Source: Pseudomonas cavernae
Lineage (GTDB): Bacteria; Pseudomonadota; Gammaproteobacteria; Pseudomonadales; Pseudomonadaceae
Length of the DNA stretch: 64,000 nucleotides
Reading direction: 5' to 3'
NCBI RefSeq assembly: GCF_003595175.1
Contig: NZ_CP032419.1
Location: 930,001-994,000 of the forward strand
Under the pieces are notes generated by a model, which did no database searches, had not been told where the DNA came from, and saw only the letters and a list, made by a program, of their open reading frames with translations. How positions within the stretch are numbered: position 1 is the stretch's first letter; every line of letters begins with the position of its first letter. The position numbers were made by a program, and so were the translations under genes. Positions 45,227-59,438 of this stretch are shown here, piece after piece.

Positions 45227-45555
45227 TGGATACTCGGTTGCCAGTCCTGGCGGAGCAACTGCTGCTGATCGAGCGGGAGTTGCGCTTGCAGGGCTGGTGG
45301 GCGGATGAGCCGCCCAGTGCTGAGGCGCTGGCCAGCCAGGAGCCGTTCTGTGTCGACAGTCTCGCCTTCGAGGAATGGCTGCAGTGGATCTTCCTGCCGC
45401 GCATGAAGAGCATTGTCGAGCAGGGTGGGCCGTTGCCTGGGGTTTCCGGTATTCGACCGATGGCCGAGGTGGTCTATCGCGAGCATCCGCTACAGGCCAA
45501 GGCGTTGCTCAAGTTGCTGGATGATTTCGACCGTCTGATCAAAGGGGCGATCTAA
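45226..45555 (+). CDS. YqcC-family protein (DUF446)
   Basis: A 109-residue soluble protein with the family motifs LLIERELRLQGWWADEPPSAEAL, PFCVDSLAFEEWLQWIFLPRM and PLPGVSGIRPMAEVVY. E. coli YqcC has no settled function. Here it is translationally coupled to lpoP (shared A in TGATG) and so belongs to the mrcB-lpoP unit. Confidence 0.9.
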   Translation: MDTRLPVLAEQLLLIERELRLQGWWADEPPSAEALASQEPFCVDSLAFEEWLQWIFLPRMKSIVEQGGPLPGVSGIRPMAEVVYREHPLQAKALLKLLDDFDRLIKGAI

Positions 45556-45571
45556 GACCGCCCGAGTCGGC

Positions 45572-46003
45572 TTACTGGCAGTTTTCCTTGATCGCCTTTT
45601 CCGCTTCACTGATCCGCGTTTGACGCTCTTCTTCGCTTAGACGACGTACTTCACCATCGGCTTCGGTCACGCGCAGGCGCGGATTGTTCTGCAACTGGGC
45701 CAGATTGGTGCGCATGTTCTCACAGTATTGCTTGCGCTCCGCTTCCTTGGTTGCCACCTCTTTCTTGACTTTGGCGTCGATGGCTTGCTGTTCGGCGTCG
45801 CTGGTCTGGGCGGGCTGACTGGCGGGAACTGGTGGCTTGGGCGGGGGAGCGACGGTATTGACCGGGGTGGCAGCCTGGCCTTGAGGCGGTTGCGAGCCGA
45901 AGTGGGTCGTGCCTTTGTCATCGACCCATTTGTAAACCTGGCTGGCCATGGCGGTAGCACTCAGGGCGAGCAACAAACTGCCGGTGAGTATCATGCGACG
46001 CAT
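45572..46003 (-). CDS. DUF4124 periplasmic protein
   Basis: A 143-residue exported protein: signal peptide (MILTGSLLLALSATAMAS), the DUF4124 motif QVYKWVDDKGTTHFGSQPP, a proline-rich linker and a charged helical tail (EQQAIDAKVKKEVATKEAERK) with two cysteines. DUF4124 proteins are frequent in pseudomonads and have no assigned role. It converges on the YqcC gene with 16 bases between stops. Confidence 0.88.
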   Translation of the reverse strand: MRRMILTGSLLLALSATAMASQVYKWVDDKGTTHFGSQPPQGQAATPVNTVAPPPKPPVPASQPAQTSDAEQQAIDAKVKKEVATKEAERKQYCENMRTNLAQLQNNPRLRVTEADGEVRRLSEEERQTRISEAEKAIKENCQ

Positions 46004-46418
46004 GCTGTTTCCTTTTATGAGCGGCTTATGAGCGGCGGGAGTCTGGCTACTATAACCAAAACCCGTTGATCGTCATCCTGCGTTATGTCACAGCGATAGT
46101 GGGAATTAGGCCTAGGTATGACTTGACTTGGCCTGATCGAATCCGAACAATTCAACGTTCGCTGTAGTGGGCCAGCCGCAAGCCAGCTTTTCTCAGCAGA
46201 CCATGAGGTGCACACCCGCGCCGACCTGCTTTACCCGCACCGCGTTACCTCGCGCTGGGTGGGAGAATCCCGCAACACTAGGGACGATCCCAATACTTGC
46301 TCAGTCAGTAGCTGACGTAGTCGGCGACCACCCGTCGCTCATGCTCTCTGCTTGGCAGTAAACCTATTTGATTGCCGTCTAGCTTTGACGGTCTTCTGGC
46401 GTTCTAGAGGTGAAAAAC
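46004..46418 (+). other. Gene-free leader region ahead of ilvI
   Basis: About 415 bases with no convincing coding frame. A -35-like TTGACT (46123) has a poor -10. A small hairpin CCGTC-N7-GACGG (about 46376-46391) sits just before the ilvI ribosome site. No branched-chain-rich leader peptide typical of attenuation was found. The region probably holds the ilvI promoter and a long leader. Confidence 0.45.
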
Positions 46419-48143
46419 GTGGAGCTTTTAACCGGCGCTGAAATGGTCGTCCGCTCGTTGCGTGACGAAGGCGTTAAGTACATCTATGGGTACCCTGGCG
46501 GTGCCCTGCTGCATATCTACGACGCACTGTTCAAAGAGCATGATGTGACCCACATCCTGGTCCGTCACGAACAGGCGGCTACCCATATGGCCGATGGTTA
46601 TGCGCGTGCCACCGGCAAGCCGGGCGTCGTGCTGGTCACCTCCGGCCCGGGCGCGACCAACGCCATTACCGGTATCGCCACTGCTTATATGGACTCGATC
46701 CCGATGGTGGTGATTTCCGGTCAGGTACCGAGCAACATGGTCGGCACCGATGCCTTCCAGGAAACCGACATGGTCGGTATCTCCCGGCCGATCGTGAAGC
46801 ACAGCTTCATCATCAAGCACCCGTCGGAAATTCCGGAAGTCATCAAGAAGGCCTTCTATCTGGCTCAGTCCGGCCGTCCAGGTCCGGTGGTGGTGGACAT
46901 TCCCAAGGACATGGGCGACCCGACCCAGAAGTTCGAATACGCCTATCCCAAGAAGGTCAAGCTGCGCTCGTACAGCCCGGCGGTTCGTGGCCATTCTGGC
47001 CAGATCCGCAAGGCTGCCGAAATGCTCCTGGCCGCTAAGCGCCCGATCCTTTACGCCGGTGGCGGGGTGATCATGGGCGGCGCGGCCGAGCCGCTGACCG
47101 AGCTGGCGCAGATTCTCAACCTGCCGGTGACCAATACCCTGATGGGCCTTGGCGCTTTCCCGGGTACCGACCGCCAGTTTGTAGGCATGCTCGGCATGCA
47201 CGGTAGCTACACTGCCAACCTGGCCATGCACCATGCCGACGTGATTTTGGCGGTGGGTGCGCGTTTCGACGATCGGGTGATCAACGGTCCGAGCAAGTTC
47301 TGCCCGAATGCCAAGATCATCCATGTCGACATCGACCCGGCCTCGATCTCCAAGACCATCAAGGCCGACATCCCAATCGTCGGCCCGGTGGACAGCGTGC
47401 TGACCGAGATGGTCGCGATCCTCAAGGAAATCGGCCAGAGCCCGAGCAAAGAGGTGGTCGCCAGCTGGTGGAAGCAGATCGACGAATGGCGTGGTACTCG
47501 CGGCCTGTTCCCGTACGACAAGGGTGATGGCTCGATCATCAAGCCGCAAACCGTTATCGAAACCCTGTGGGAAGTGACCAAAGGCGATGCCTACGTCACC
47601 TCCGATGTTGGCCAGCACCAGATGTTCGCCGCGCAGTACTACCGCTTCGACAAGCCCAATCGCTGGATCAACTCCGGCGGTCTCGGCACCATGGGCTTCG
47701 GCTTCCCGGCGGCGATGGGCATCAAGCTGAACTTCCCGGAGCAAGATGTGGCTTGCGTGACCGGTGAAGGCAGCATCCAGATGAACATTCAAGAGCTGTC
47801 CACCTGCCTGCAATACGACCTGCCGGTGAAGATCATCAATCTCAACAACGGCGCGCTGGGTATGGTGCGTCAGTGGCAGGACATGCAGTACAGCAGCCGC
47901 TACTCGCACTCCTACATGGAATCGCTGCCGGACTTCGTCAAGCTGGCCGAGGCCTATGGTCACGTCGGGATGCGTATCACCGACCTGAAAGACCTTAAGC
48001 CGAAAATGGAAGAAGCCTTCGCCCTGAAGAATCGCCTGGTATTCCTCGACATCCAGGTCGACACCAGCGAGCACGTCTACCCGATGCAAATCAGAGACGG
48101 CTCGATGCGCGATATGTGGCTGAGCAAGACGGAGCGGACCTGA
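46419..48143 (+). CDS. ilvI: Acetolactate synthase large (catalytic) subunit
   Basis: Thiamine-diphosphate enzyme that makes acetolactate or acetohydroxybutyrate for valine, leucine and isoleucine. The GTG at 46419 ([11 protein letters not shown], 574 residues) is preferred over the in-frame GTG at 46410 because AGAGGTGA then lies at proper spacing and the length equals Pseudomonas homologues. Motifs: [34 protein letters not shown] (catalytic Glu), [13 protein letters not shown] and the ThDP site [12 protein letters not shown]. It is followed immediately by ilvH. Confidence 0.96.
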   Translation: MELLTGAEMVVRSLRDEGVKYIYGYPGGALLHIYDALFKEHDVTHILVRHEQAATHMADGYARATGKPGVVLVTSGPGATNAITGIATAYMDSIPMVVISGQVPSNMVGTDAFQETDMVGISRPIVKHSFIIKHPSEIPEVIKKAFYLAQSGRPGPVVVDIPKDMGDPTQKFEYAYPKKVKLRSYSPAVRGHSGQIRKAAEMLLAAKRPILYAGGGVIMGGAAEPLTELAQILNLPVTNTLMGLGAFPGTDRQFVGMLGMHGSYTANLAMHHADVILAVGARFDDRVINGPSKFCPNAKIIHVDIDPASISKTIKADIPIVGPVDSVLTEMVAILKEIGQSPSKEVVASWWKQIDEWRGTRGLFPYDKGDGSIIKPQTVIETLWEVTKGDAYVTSDVGQHQMFAAQYYRFDKPNRWINSGGLGTMGFGFPAAMGIKLNFPEQDVACVTGEGSIQMNIQELSTCLQYDLPVKIINLNNGALGMVRQWQDMQYSSRYSHSYMESLPDFVKLAEAYGHVGMRITDLKDLKPKMEEAFALKNRLVFLDIQVDTSEHVYPMQIRDGSMRDMWLSKTERT

Positions 48144-48145
48144 GC

Positions 48146-48637
48146 ATGCGACACATCATCTCCCTGTTGCTGGAAAACGAGCCGGGCGCCCTGTCACGCG
48201 TGGTGGGTCTGTTCTCCCAGCGCAACTACAACATCGAAAGCCTGACCGTGGCGCCGACCGAAGACCCGACCCTGTCGCGTCTGACGCTGACTACTGTCGG
48301 CCATGACGAGGTGATCGAGCAGATCACCAAGAACCTCAACAAGTTGATCGAAGTGGTTAAGCTGGTGAACCTGTCGGAGAGCGCGCACATCGAGCGCGAG
48401 CTGATGCTGGTCAAGGTCAAGGCCACCGGCGCTCAGCGCGCCGAGATCAAGCGCACCACCGACATCTTCCGTGGGCAGATCGTCGACGTGACTAGCAGCG
48501 TCTACACCATCCAGCTGGCCGGTACCAGCGATAAACTGGACAGCTTCATCCAGGCCATTGGCACCGCGTCGATCCTGGAAACCGTACGCAGTGGCGTCAC
48601 CGGCATTGCCCGTGGCGACAAAGTGCTCAGCATCTAA
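48146..48637 (+). CDS. ilvH: Acetolactate synthase small (regulatory) subunit
   Basis: Binds valine for feedback control and activates IlvI. The 163 residues carry an N-terminal ACT domain (MRHIISLLLENEPGALSRVV, FSQRNYNIESLTV) and the C-terminal ALS domain (IFRGQIVDVTSSVYTIQLAG). The ATG at 48146 lies two bases after the ilvI stop, with GGAGCGGACC as the ribosome site inside the end of ilvI. Confidence 0.97.
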   Translation: MRHIISLLLENEPGALSRVVGLFSQRNYNIESLTVAPTEDPTLSRLTLTTVGHDEVIEQITKNLNKLIEVVKLVNLSESAHIERELMLVKVKATGAQRAEIKRTTDIFRGQIVDVTSSVYTIQLAGTSDKLDSFIQAIGTASILETVRSGVTGIARGDKVLSI

Positions 48638-49699
<1,062 letters not shown>

Positions 49700-49717
49700 G
49701 CGCTTGTCGATGGGGAG

Positions 49718-49745
49718 AAAACGCGGCTTAGGCCGCGTTTTTTCA
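49718..49745 (+). terminator. Terminator of ilvIHC
   Basis: AAACGCGGC-TTA-GGCCGCGTTTTTT forms a stem with a U-run 19 bases after the ilvC stop. Confidence 0.9.
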
Positions 49746-49849
49746 TTCTGCGGCAGGGCTTCTGGTATAAAGCCTGGGAGCTGTCGCGGGGTGGCAAACC
49801 TCGCGGCAACCGCTTTGTCGAAAACTCAAACCGTTGCAAGGTATTGTCC

Positions 49850-50665
49850 ATGAACGAACGTCCCGAGGAGCCGAATCCGGCTTCCGACGAAGAAAGCCTG
49901 CTGCCGATCGATGAGCATATTGAGGAGGGCCACGATGCCGAAGGGCGCAAGGTCCGTCATCGCGGCATCTATCTGTTGCCCAACCTGTTTACCACGGCCA
50001 ATCTCTTCGCCGGTTTCTATTCCGTCATCAATGCCATGAGTGGCAACTTCTCGGTGGCGGCAGCGGCCATTTTCGTCGCGATGGTTCTGGATAGCCTGGA
50101 CGGCCGTGTCGCGCGCCTGACCAATACCCAGAGTGCCTTCGGCGCCGAGTACGACTCGCTGTCGGACATGGTCGCCTTCGGTCTGGCTCCCGCTCTGCTG
50201 GCCTTCGAGTGGGCGTTGGCGGATTTGCGCAGCGTCGGCCTGGCGGTTGCCTTCATCTATGTGGCTGGTGCGGCCCTGCGTTTGGCGCGTTTCAACACCC
50301 AGATCGGCAAGGTCGACAAGCGTTACTTCATCGGTCTGGCCAGTCCGGCCGCCGCCGGCGTGGTGGCTGGTACCGTGTGGGCCTTCAGTGATTTCGGCAT
50401 CAAGGGCTCGAACATGTCGTTCATCGTCGCTCTGCTGGTGGCCGCTGCTGGTGCATTGATGGTCAGCAACATCAAGTACCACAGCTTCAAAGACCTCGAT
50501 CTCAAAGGTCGGGTGCCCTTCGTCGCGATCCTGGTTGTGGTGCTGGCGTTCGCCGTGGTCTTCAGCGACCCGCCACGCATCCTGCTGCTGATCTTCCTGG
50601 CCTACGCTGCCTCCGGCCCGGTGCAATACTTGTTGCAGCTGCGCCGTCGCAAACAGGTCGAGTGA
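49850..50665 (+). CDS. pssA: CDP-diacylglycerol--serine O-phosphatidyltransferase
   Basis: Makes phosphatidylserine, the precursor of phosphatidylethanolamine. It is the membrane-embedded subclass II type, 271 residues. The CDP-alcohol phosphotransferase motif D-x2-D-G-x2-A-R...G-x3-D-x3-D is seen in LDSLDGRVARL and AFGAEYDSLSDMVAFG. Six to eight membrane helices fill the rest. The ATG at 49850 with AAGG upstream is chosen; a TTG two codons earlier is possible. Confidence 0.95.
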   Translation: MNERPEEPNPASDEESLLPIDEHIEEGHDAEGRKVRHRGIYLLPNLFTTANLFAGFYSVINAMSGNFSVAAAAIFVAMVLDSLDGRVARLTNTQSAFGAEYDSLSDMVAFGLAPALLAFEWALADLRSVGLAVAFIYVAGAALRLARFNTQIGKVDKRYFIGLASPAAAGVVAGTVWAFSDFGIKGSNMSFIVALLVAAAGALMVSNIKYHSFKDLDLKGRVPFVAILVVVLAFAVVFSDPPRILLLIFLAYAASGPVQYLLQLRRRKQVE

Positions 50666-50680
50666 TGTAATTTCCCTCCG

Positions 50681-50723
50681 GCTCCGCAGTCTATAACGCA
50701 CACCTCGTCGTTAGCTGCGGAGT
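50681..50723 (+). promoter_or_regulatory. Inverted repeat covering the msrP ribosome site
   Basis: CTCCGCAG (50682-50689) pairs with CTGCGGAG (50715-50722). The right arm contains the GGAG that serves as Shine-Dalgarno for the msrP ATG at 50728, so folding would hide it. It could act as a translational switch or as the pssA terminator. Confidence 0.5.
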
Positions 50724-50727
50724 CACC

Positions 50728-51732
50728 ATGCTAATCCGAACACCTTTTCCTTCCGCCTCGCATGAACACGAGGTCACCCCCGAATCCGTTTATCTGTCGC
50801 GGCGCAGCCTCCTGGCCGCGGCGGGTGGTCTCGCGGCTCTTTCGGCCTGGCCGAGCCTGGCTGTCGAGTCCGCGCGTTACGCTGATGTCGAGCCGGTCCA
50901 GGCGCCTACCTGGTTTGCTGACAAGCTGCCGGGCATCCGCTGGCAGGCGGTGACGGCCGGTGAGGAGGCGCTAACGCCTTTCAAGGACGCCACCCATCAC
51001 AACAACTATTACGAATTCGGTACTAGCAAGACCGATCCGGCCAGGTATGCCGACGCCTTGGTGACTGAGCCTTGGAGCGTCCTGATCGATGGCGAGGTCG
51101 CCAAGCCGGGGCGTTATGCGCTGGAGGATCTGCTCAAGCCGTTCCAGTTGGAAGAGCGTATCTACAGGCTGCGATGTGTCGAAGGCTGGTCGATGGTCAT
51201 CCCTTGGTTGGGCTTCCCGCTGGCGGATTTGCTTAAGCGGGTCGAGCCGACGGGGCAGGCTAAGTTCGTGCGCTTTGAAACCCTGGTCGACCCGGAGCAC
51301 ATGCCGGGCCAGCGCTCTGGCTTTTCCCTGCTCGATTGGCCTTATGTGGAAGGCTTGCGTTTGGATGAGGCGATGCATCCGCTGGCCATCCTGGCGGTGG
51401 GCATGTACGGTCGCATTCTGCCCAATCAGAATGGTGCGCCCCTGCGTTTAGTGGTGCCTTGGAAATACGGCTTCAAAGGCATCAAGTCGATCGTTCGTAT
51501 CAGCCTGACTGCGGATCAGCCGAAAACCACCTGGGAGACCATTGCGCCGGAGGAGTATGGCTTTTATGCCAGCGTCAATCCGCAGGTAGACCATCCGCGC
51601 TGGAGTCAGGCGCATGAGCGGCGCCTGCCAGGCGGTTTGTTCAGCCCCAATATCATCCCGACGCGGTTGTTCAACGGTTACGATGAGGTGGCCGGCTTGT
51701 ATAGCAATCTCGATCTGCGGAAGTACTACTGA
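50728..51732 (+). CDS. msrP: Periplasmic protein-methionine-sulfoxide reductase, molybdopterin subunit
   Basis: Repairs oxidised methionines in envelope proteins, for example after hypochlorite exposure. The 334 residues begin with a Tat-type signal ([19 protein letters not shown]). The molybdenum-ligand cysteine is C150 in [24 protein letters not shown] and [15 protein letters not shown] are family landmarks. Its TGA overlaps the msrQ ATG by one base. Confidence 0.95.
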   Translation: MLIRTPFPSASHEHEVTPESVYLSRRSLLAAAGGLAALSAWPSLAVESARYADVEPVQAPTWFADKLPGIRWQAVTAGEEALTPFKDATHHNNYYEFGTSKTDPARYADALVTEPWSVLIDGEVAKPGRYALEDLLKPFQLEERIYRLRCVEGWSMVIPWLGFPLADLLKRVEPTGQAKFVRFETLVDPEHMPGQRSGFSLLDWPYVEGLRLDEAMHPLAILAVGMYGRILPNQNGAPLRLVVPWKYGFKGIKSIVRISLTADQPKTTWETIAPEEYGFYASVNPQVDHPRWSQAHERRLPGGLFSPNIIPTRLFNGYDEVAGLYSNLDLRKYY

Positions 51733-52358
51733 TGCGTTATCGACTCTGGCGAATGTTGGTTTTCCTCTTGGCGCCGCTGCCTCTGTTGGGCTGGGGCTAT
51801 CAGGCCTGGATCTTTGCCTTGGGTGCCGACCCAGGGAAAGCGCTGGTTGATCGTTTAGGGCTGGCGGCGTTGTGCTTCTTGCTCTTCACCTTAGCGATGA
51901 CGCCCTTGCAGCGTCTCACGCGTTGGGGCGGCTGGGTCGCGGTGCGCCGGCAGTTGGGGCTGTGGTGTTTCACCTATGCGGTGCTGCATATCTCAGGGTA
52001 TGTGGTTTTCTTGCTGGGACTGGATATGGGGCAGCTGCTGATTGATCTGGGTAAGCGCCCTTATATCTTTGTCGGCGCCTTGGCGTTTATCGGCTTGCTG
52101 GCCTTGGCCCTGACGTCCAACCGCTTCAGCATCCGACGCCTGGGTAAGCGTTGGAAAGCGCTGCATCGAGCGATCTATGTGATTTTGTGCTTGGTTCTAC
52201 TGCACATGCTTTGGGTGGTGCGCGCCGATTTGGCTGAGTGGTCTGCCTATGCGGCTGTGGGTGCTTTCCTGCTGCTATTGCGCACGCCCGCTATTGCCGC
52301 CTTGCTATCTCAGCTGTTTGCCCAGCCTGCAGCGGAAATGACGAAAAGATTTCAATAA
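51732..52358 (+). CDS. msrQ: Haem-binding membrane subunit of MsrPQ
   Basis: Passes electrons from the quinone pool or flavin to MsrP. The 208-residue protein has six predicted helices of the ferric-reductase-like fold. Conserved histidines for b-haem occur in [35 protein letters not shown]. It is translationally coupled to msrP and ends five bases before the first rRNA promoter. Confidence 0.95.
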   Translation: MRYRLWRMLVFLLAPLPLLGWGYQAWIFALGADPGKALVDRLGLAALCFLLFTLAMTPLQRLTRWGGWVAVRRQLGLWCFTYAVLHISGYVVFLLGLDMGQLLIDLGKRPYIFVGALAFIGLLALALTSNRFSIRRLGKRWKALHRAIYVILCLVLLHMLWVVRADLAEWSAYAAVGAFLLLLRTPAIAALLSQLFAQPAAEMTKRFQ

Positions 52359-52362
52359 GCTG

Positions 52363-52390
52363 TTGACGGGAGTTTTAGTGGGCCTATAAT
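52363..52390 (+). promoter_or_regulatory. rRNA promoter P1 (distal)
   Basis: TTGACG (52363-52368) and TATAAT (52385-52390) with a 16-base spacer, followed by a GCGC discriminator typical of stringently controlled promoters. It begins only five bases after the msrQ stop. Confidence 0.85.
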
Positions 52391-52508
52391 GCGCACCACT
52401 TCCGGCGCAGTCCTTATGTAAAAGATCTTGATAATCAATAGGTTATAGAGATTTTCAAGGGGCTGGAGGTGGTTCGATCGGGTTGATCGAAAGCGGTGCA
52501 GGAGGAGG

Positions 52509-52536
52509 TTGACAGCGGTTTGAAACGCTGTAGAAT
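52509..52536 (+). promoter_or_regulatory. rRNA promoter P2
   Basis: TTGACA (52509-52514) and TAGAAT (52531-52536) with a 16-base spacer and a C/G-rich discriminator. Confidence 0.75.
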
Positions 52537-52614
52537 TCGCCTCCCGCTGACGAGATGCTGAAGGCTGATCGGAAGCGCAAGCGATTGAAGTAGAAAAGAA
52601 ATTTTCGAAATCGC

Positions 52615-52642
52615 TTGACGGAATGAGGGGCTGCTGTAAAAT
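52615..52642 (+). promoter_or_regulatory. rRNA promoter P3 (proximal)
   Basis: TTGACG (52615-52620) and TAAAAT (52637-52642) with a 16-base spacer, followed by GCGCGCCTC. An A/T-rich stretch (52587-52610) just upstream may be an UP element. Confidence 0.85.
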
Positions 52643-52676
52643 GCGCGCCTCGGTTGAGACGAAAGACTTAACCAAC

Positions 52677-52688
52677 TGTTCTTTAACA
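52677..52688 (+). promoter_or_regulatory. BoxA antitermination site in the rRNA leader
   Basis: TGTTCTTTAACA closely matches the boxA consensus TGCTCTTTAACA bound by NusB/S10, and lies 150 bases before 16S. Confidence 0.85.
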
Positions 52689-52836
52689 ACTGAATCAAGC
52701 AATTCGTGTGGGTGCTTGTGAGGTAAGACTGATAGTCACCTGATTATCAGCATCACAAGTAACACTCGTGAATTCGAGAGTTTATTTGCGATTGCTGAGC
52801 CAAGTTTAGGGTTTTCACAAAACCCAAGCAGTATTG

Positions 52837-54372
<1,536 letters not shown>

Positions 54373-54465
54373 ATCGACGACATCAGCTTTCTCATAAGCT
54401 CCCACACGAATTGCTTGATTCACTTGCGAAAAGCGATTGGGTTTAGACCCGAGAGTGAGACGATT

Positions 54466-54542
<77 letters not shown>

Positions 54543-54572
54543 ATTGTCAAGGGATGTGGCCGGTCATTAGAT

Positions 54573-54648
54573 GGGGCCATAGCTCAGCTGGGAGAGCGCC
54601 TGCTTTGCACGCAGGAGGTCAGGAGTTCGATCCTCCTTGGCTCCACCA
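54573..54648 (+). tRNA. alaT: tRNA-Ala (TGC anticodon)
   Basis: A 76-nt cloverleaf from GGGGCCATAGCTCAG to an encoded CCA, with anticodon TGC at 54606-54608 in TTTGCAC. It is the second spacer tRNA, 30 bases after tRNA-Ile. Confidence 0.97.
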
Positions 54649-54725
54649 TTATCACGCAATCGCTGAAAGCTCAGAATTGAATGCTTAAAGAGTGAGCCTT
54701 GAATTCTGGTCTTTGCGCCAGTAAC

Positions 54726-54737
54726 TGTTCTTTAAAA
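54726..54737 (+). promoter_or_regulatory. Spacer BoxA before 23S
   Basis: TGTTCTTTAAAA in the 16S-23S spacer resembles the leader boxA and is expected to sustain antitermination into 23S. Confidence 0.65.
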
Positions 54738-54883
54738 ATTTGGGTATGTGATAGAAGTAGACTGAATAATCTCTTTCACTGGTGATTATTCAAGTCAAGG
54801 TAAAATTTGCGAGTTCAAGCGCGAATTTTCGGCGAATGTCGTCTTCACGTTCGAGACAGTAACCAGATTGCTTGGGGTTATAT

Positions 54884-57775
<2,892 letters not shown>

Positions 57776-57921
57776 TAACACCCAAACAATCTGACGATTG
57801 TGGTGTTGGACGGTGAAGTCGACAAATACCGAAAGTTCGACAGAACTCGCTTAATACCCGCCGCAAGGCACTGTCACATACCCATTCGGGATGGCGTCTC
57901 ACCACGACATCCCAACCCAAT

Positions 57922-58041
57922 TGCTTGACGACCATAGAGAGTTGGAACCACCTGATCCCATCCCGAACTCAGTAGTGAAACGACTCATCGCCGATGGTAG
58001 TGTGGGGTCTCCCCATGTGAGAGTAGGTCATCGTCAAGCTC
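57922..58041 (+). rRNA. rrf: 5S ribosomal RNA
   Basis: TGCTTGACGACCATAGAGAG to the complementary GTCATCGTCAAGC, 120 nt, with the helix-I ends pairing. It follows 23S after about 145 bases. Confidence 0.95.
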
Positions 58042-58048
58042 CTATCCC

Positions 58049-58086
58049 AAACCCCCAGCCCGCGACAGCAGGCTGGGGGTTTGTCT
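58049..58086 (+). terminator. Terminator of the rRNA operon
   Basis: AACCCCCAGCC and GGCTGGGGGTT form an eleven-pair stem around GCGACAGCA-type loop sequence, followed by TGTCTTT. It lies just after 5S. Confidence 0.85.
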
Positions 58087-58171
58087 TTGCGCGCGGGGAA
58101 GTAATCGCGCGATGGACAGACCGCCCACGGCCTCGTCTAAAATAGACACGAACCTCCATGAGCCCTTATGT

Positions 58172-58831
58172 ATGCCAGATCCGGCCGATTCTCGCGGATT
58201 GTCTGAGCTCCCCCTGGAGGAGCTAATCGCCTGCCATGAATGTGACCTGCTGATGTGCAAGCCCCTGCTTGCCGATGGTGAGCGGGCGGAGTGTCCGCGT
58301 TGTGGTTATGAGTTGTTTGCCCATCGTCACCAGGTCATACGCCGCAGCCTAGCGTTGGTGCTGGCGGCCTTGCTGCTCTACGTGCCGGCGAATTTCCTCC
58401 CGATCATGCAGCTCAATCTGCTCGGACAGGCCAGTCAGGACACTGTCTGGAGTGGAGTGTTGGGCCTATACGACAGCGGCATGCAGGGGCTCGCGCTGTT
58501 GGTATTTCTCTGCAGCATGGGGATTCCGCTGCTCAAGCTGCTGTGTCAGTTGTGCGTGTTGCTGAGCATCCGCTGGGACGTCGGCCGCAGCTATGGCCTG
58601 CTGATTTATCGGATCTACCAGCACCTGCGCGAGTGGGGGATGCTCGAGGTCTATATGATGGGCACCCTGGTGGCGATCGTGAAGCTGCTCGATCTGGCCG
58701 ACCTCAGCCTGGGCATCGGCTTGGCGTGCTTTGCGGGCCTGTTGCTGCTGCAGGTCTGGCTGGAGGTGACTATGTCGCCGCATCAGATCTGGGAAGCCTT
58801 GTCGGGGGAGAATGCACTTGCGCGCCATTGA
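58172..58831 (+). CDS. PqiA/LetA-type membrane protein, first half
   Basis: A 219-residue protein with a zinc-ribbon (CHECDLLMCKPLL, then ECPRCGYELF) followed by four membrane helices containing LLYVPANFLPIMQLNLLG. This is the PqiA repeat unit. In E. coli PqiA and LetA two such units are fused in one chain of about 420 residues; here each is a separate gene. The ATG at 58172 is chosen; the frame extends back to 58112 near the rRNA terminator. Its 3' end overlaps the second half by 20 bases. Confidence 0.88.
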   Translation: MPDPADSRGLSELPLEELIACHECDLLMCKPLLADGERAECPRCGYELFAHRHQVIRRSLALVLAALLLYVPANFLPIMQLNLLGQASQDTVWSGVLGLYDSGMQGLALLVFLCSMGIPLLKLLCQLCVLLSIRWDVGRSYGLLIYRIYQHLREWGMLEVYMMGTLVAIVKLLDLADLSLGIGLACFAGLLLLQVWLEVTMSPHQIWEALSGENALARH

Positions 58832-59438
58832 TGCGGGGATTGTGATTTGCCCGGAATGTCACCAGCTGAACCGTCAGGCGGCGGATGCTGGCAGGCAATA
58901 CTGCACGCGTTGCGGCGCGGTGGTTCATGGGCGGCGACCAAATAGCCTGGTGCGCACCTGGGCCTTGTTGATTACCGCGGCGATTCTGTACATCCCGGCC
59001 AATCTGCTGCCGATCATGACGGTGAGCTCACTGGGCAAGGGCGACCCGTCGACCATCATGGCTGGCGTGATCGAGTTGATTAAATTCGGCATGTGGCCGA
59101 TTGCGGCGGTGGTGTTTGTCGCTAGCATTCTGGTGCCGACCTTCAAGCTGGTGGGGATTTCCTTGCTGCTGTATTCGGTGCAGCGGCATCAGCCGATGTC
59201 GGAGCGGCAACGCATCCTTATGTATCGCTTTATCGAATGGATTGGCCGCTGGTCGATGCTCGACATCTTTGTCATCGCGATTCTGGTGACCCTGGTGAAA
59301 TTCGGCAGTCTGGCCACTATCGAACCGAATTTTGGTGCCGTGGCCTTTGCCAGCGTGGTGGTTCTGACCATGCTGGCGGCCCTCACCTTTGAACCGCGCA
59401 TGATTTGGGATAACACGGAGACGGATAACCATGACTGA
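58812..59438 (+). CDS. PqiA/LetA-type membrane protein, second half
   Basis: The second PqiA unit, 208 residues, with its own zinc-ribbon (ICPECHQLNR, YCTRCGAVVHG) and four helices containing LYIPANLLPIMTVSSLG and GRWSMLDIFVIAILVTLVKFG. Together with the preceding gene it would make a complete LetA-like protein, which is thought to load lipid into the MCE partner. It starts within the previous gene (20-base overlap) and overlaps the MCE gene by eight bases, so all three should be co-translated. Confidence 0.9.
   Translation: MHLRAIDAGIVICPECHQLNRQAADAGRQYCTRCGAVVHGRRPNSLVRTWALLITAAILYIPANLLPIMTVSSLGKGDPSTIMAGVIELIKFGMWPIAAVVFVASILVPTFKLVGISLLLYSVQRHQPMSERQRILMYRFIEWIGRWSMLDIFVIAILVTLVKFGSLATIEPNFGAVAFASVVVLTMLAALTFEPRMIWDNTETDNHD

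Noticed and set aside
46017..46036. Tandem TATGAGCGGC repeat before the DUF4124 gene
   Set aside because: Only two ten-base units; too short to assign meaning.
46167..46361. Possible 64-codon leader peptide before ilvI
   Set aside because: Not rich in Ile, Val or Leu runs, no ribosome site and no adjoining terminator, so not an attenuator peptide.
46428..48089. A 553-codon open frame antisense to ilvI
   Set aside because: It is the complementary-strand shadow of a certain GC-rich gene, with no ribosome site, signal or family motif.
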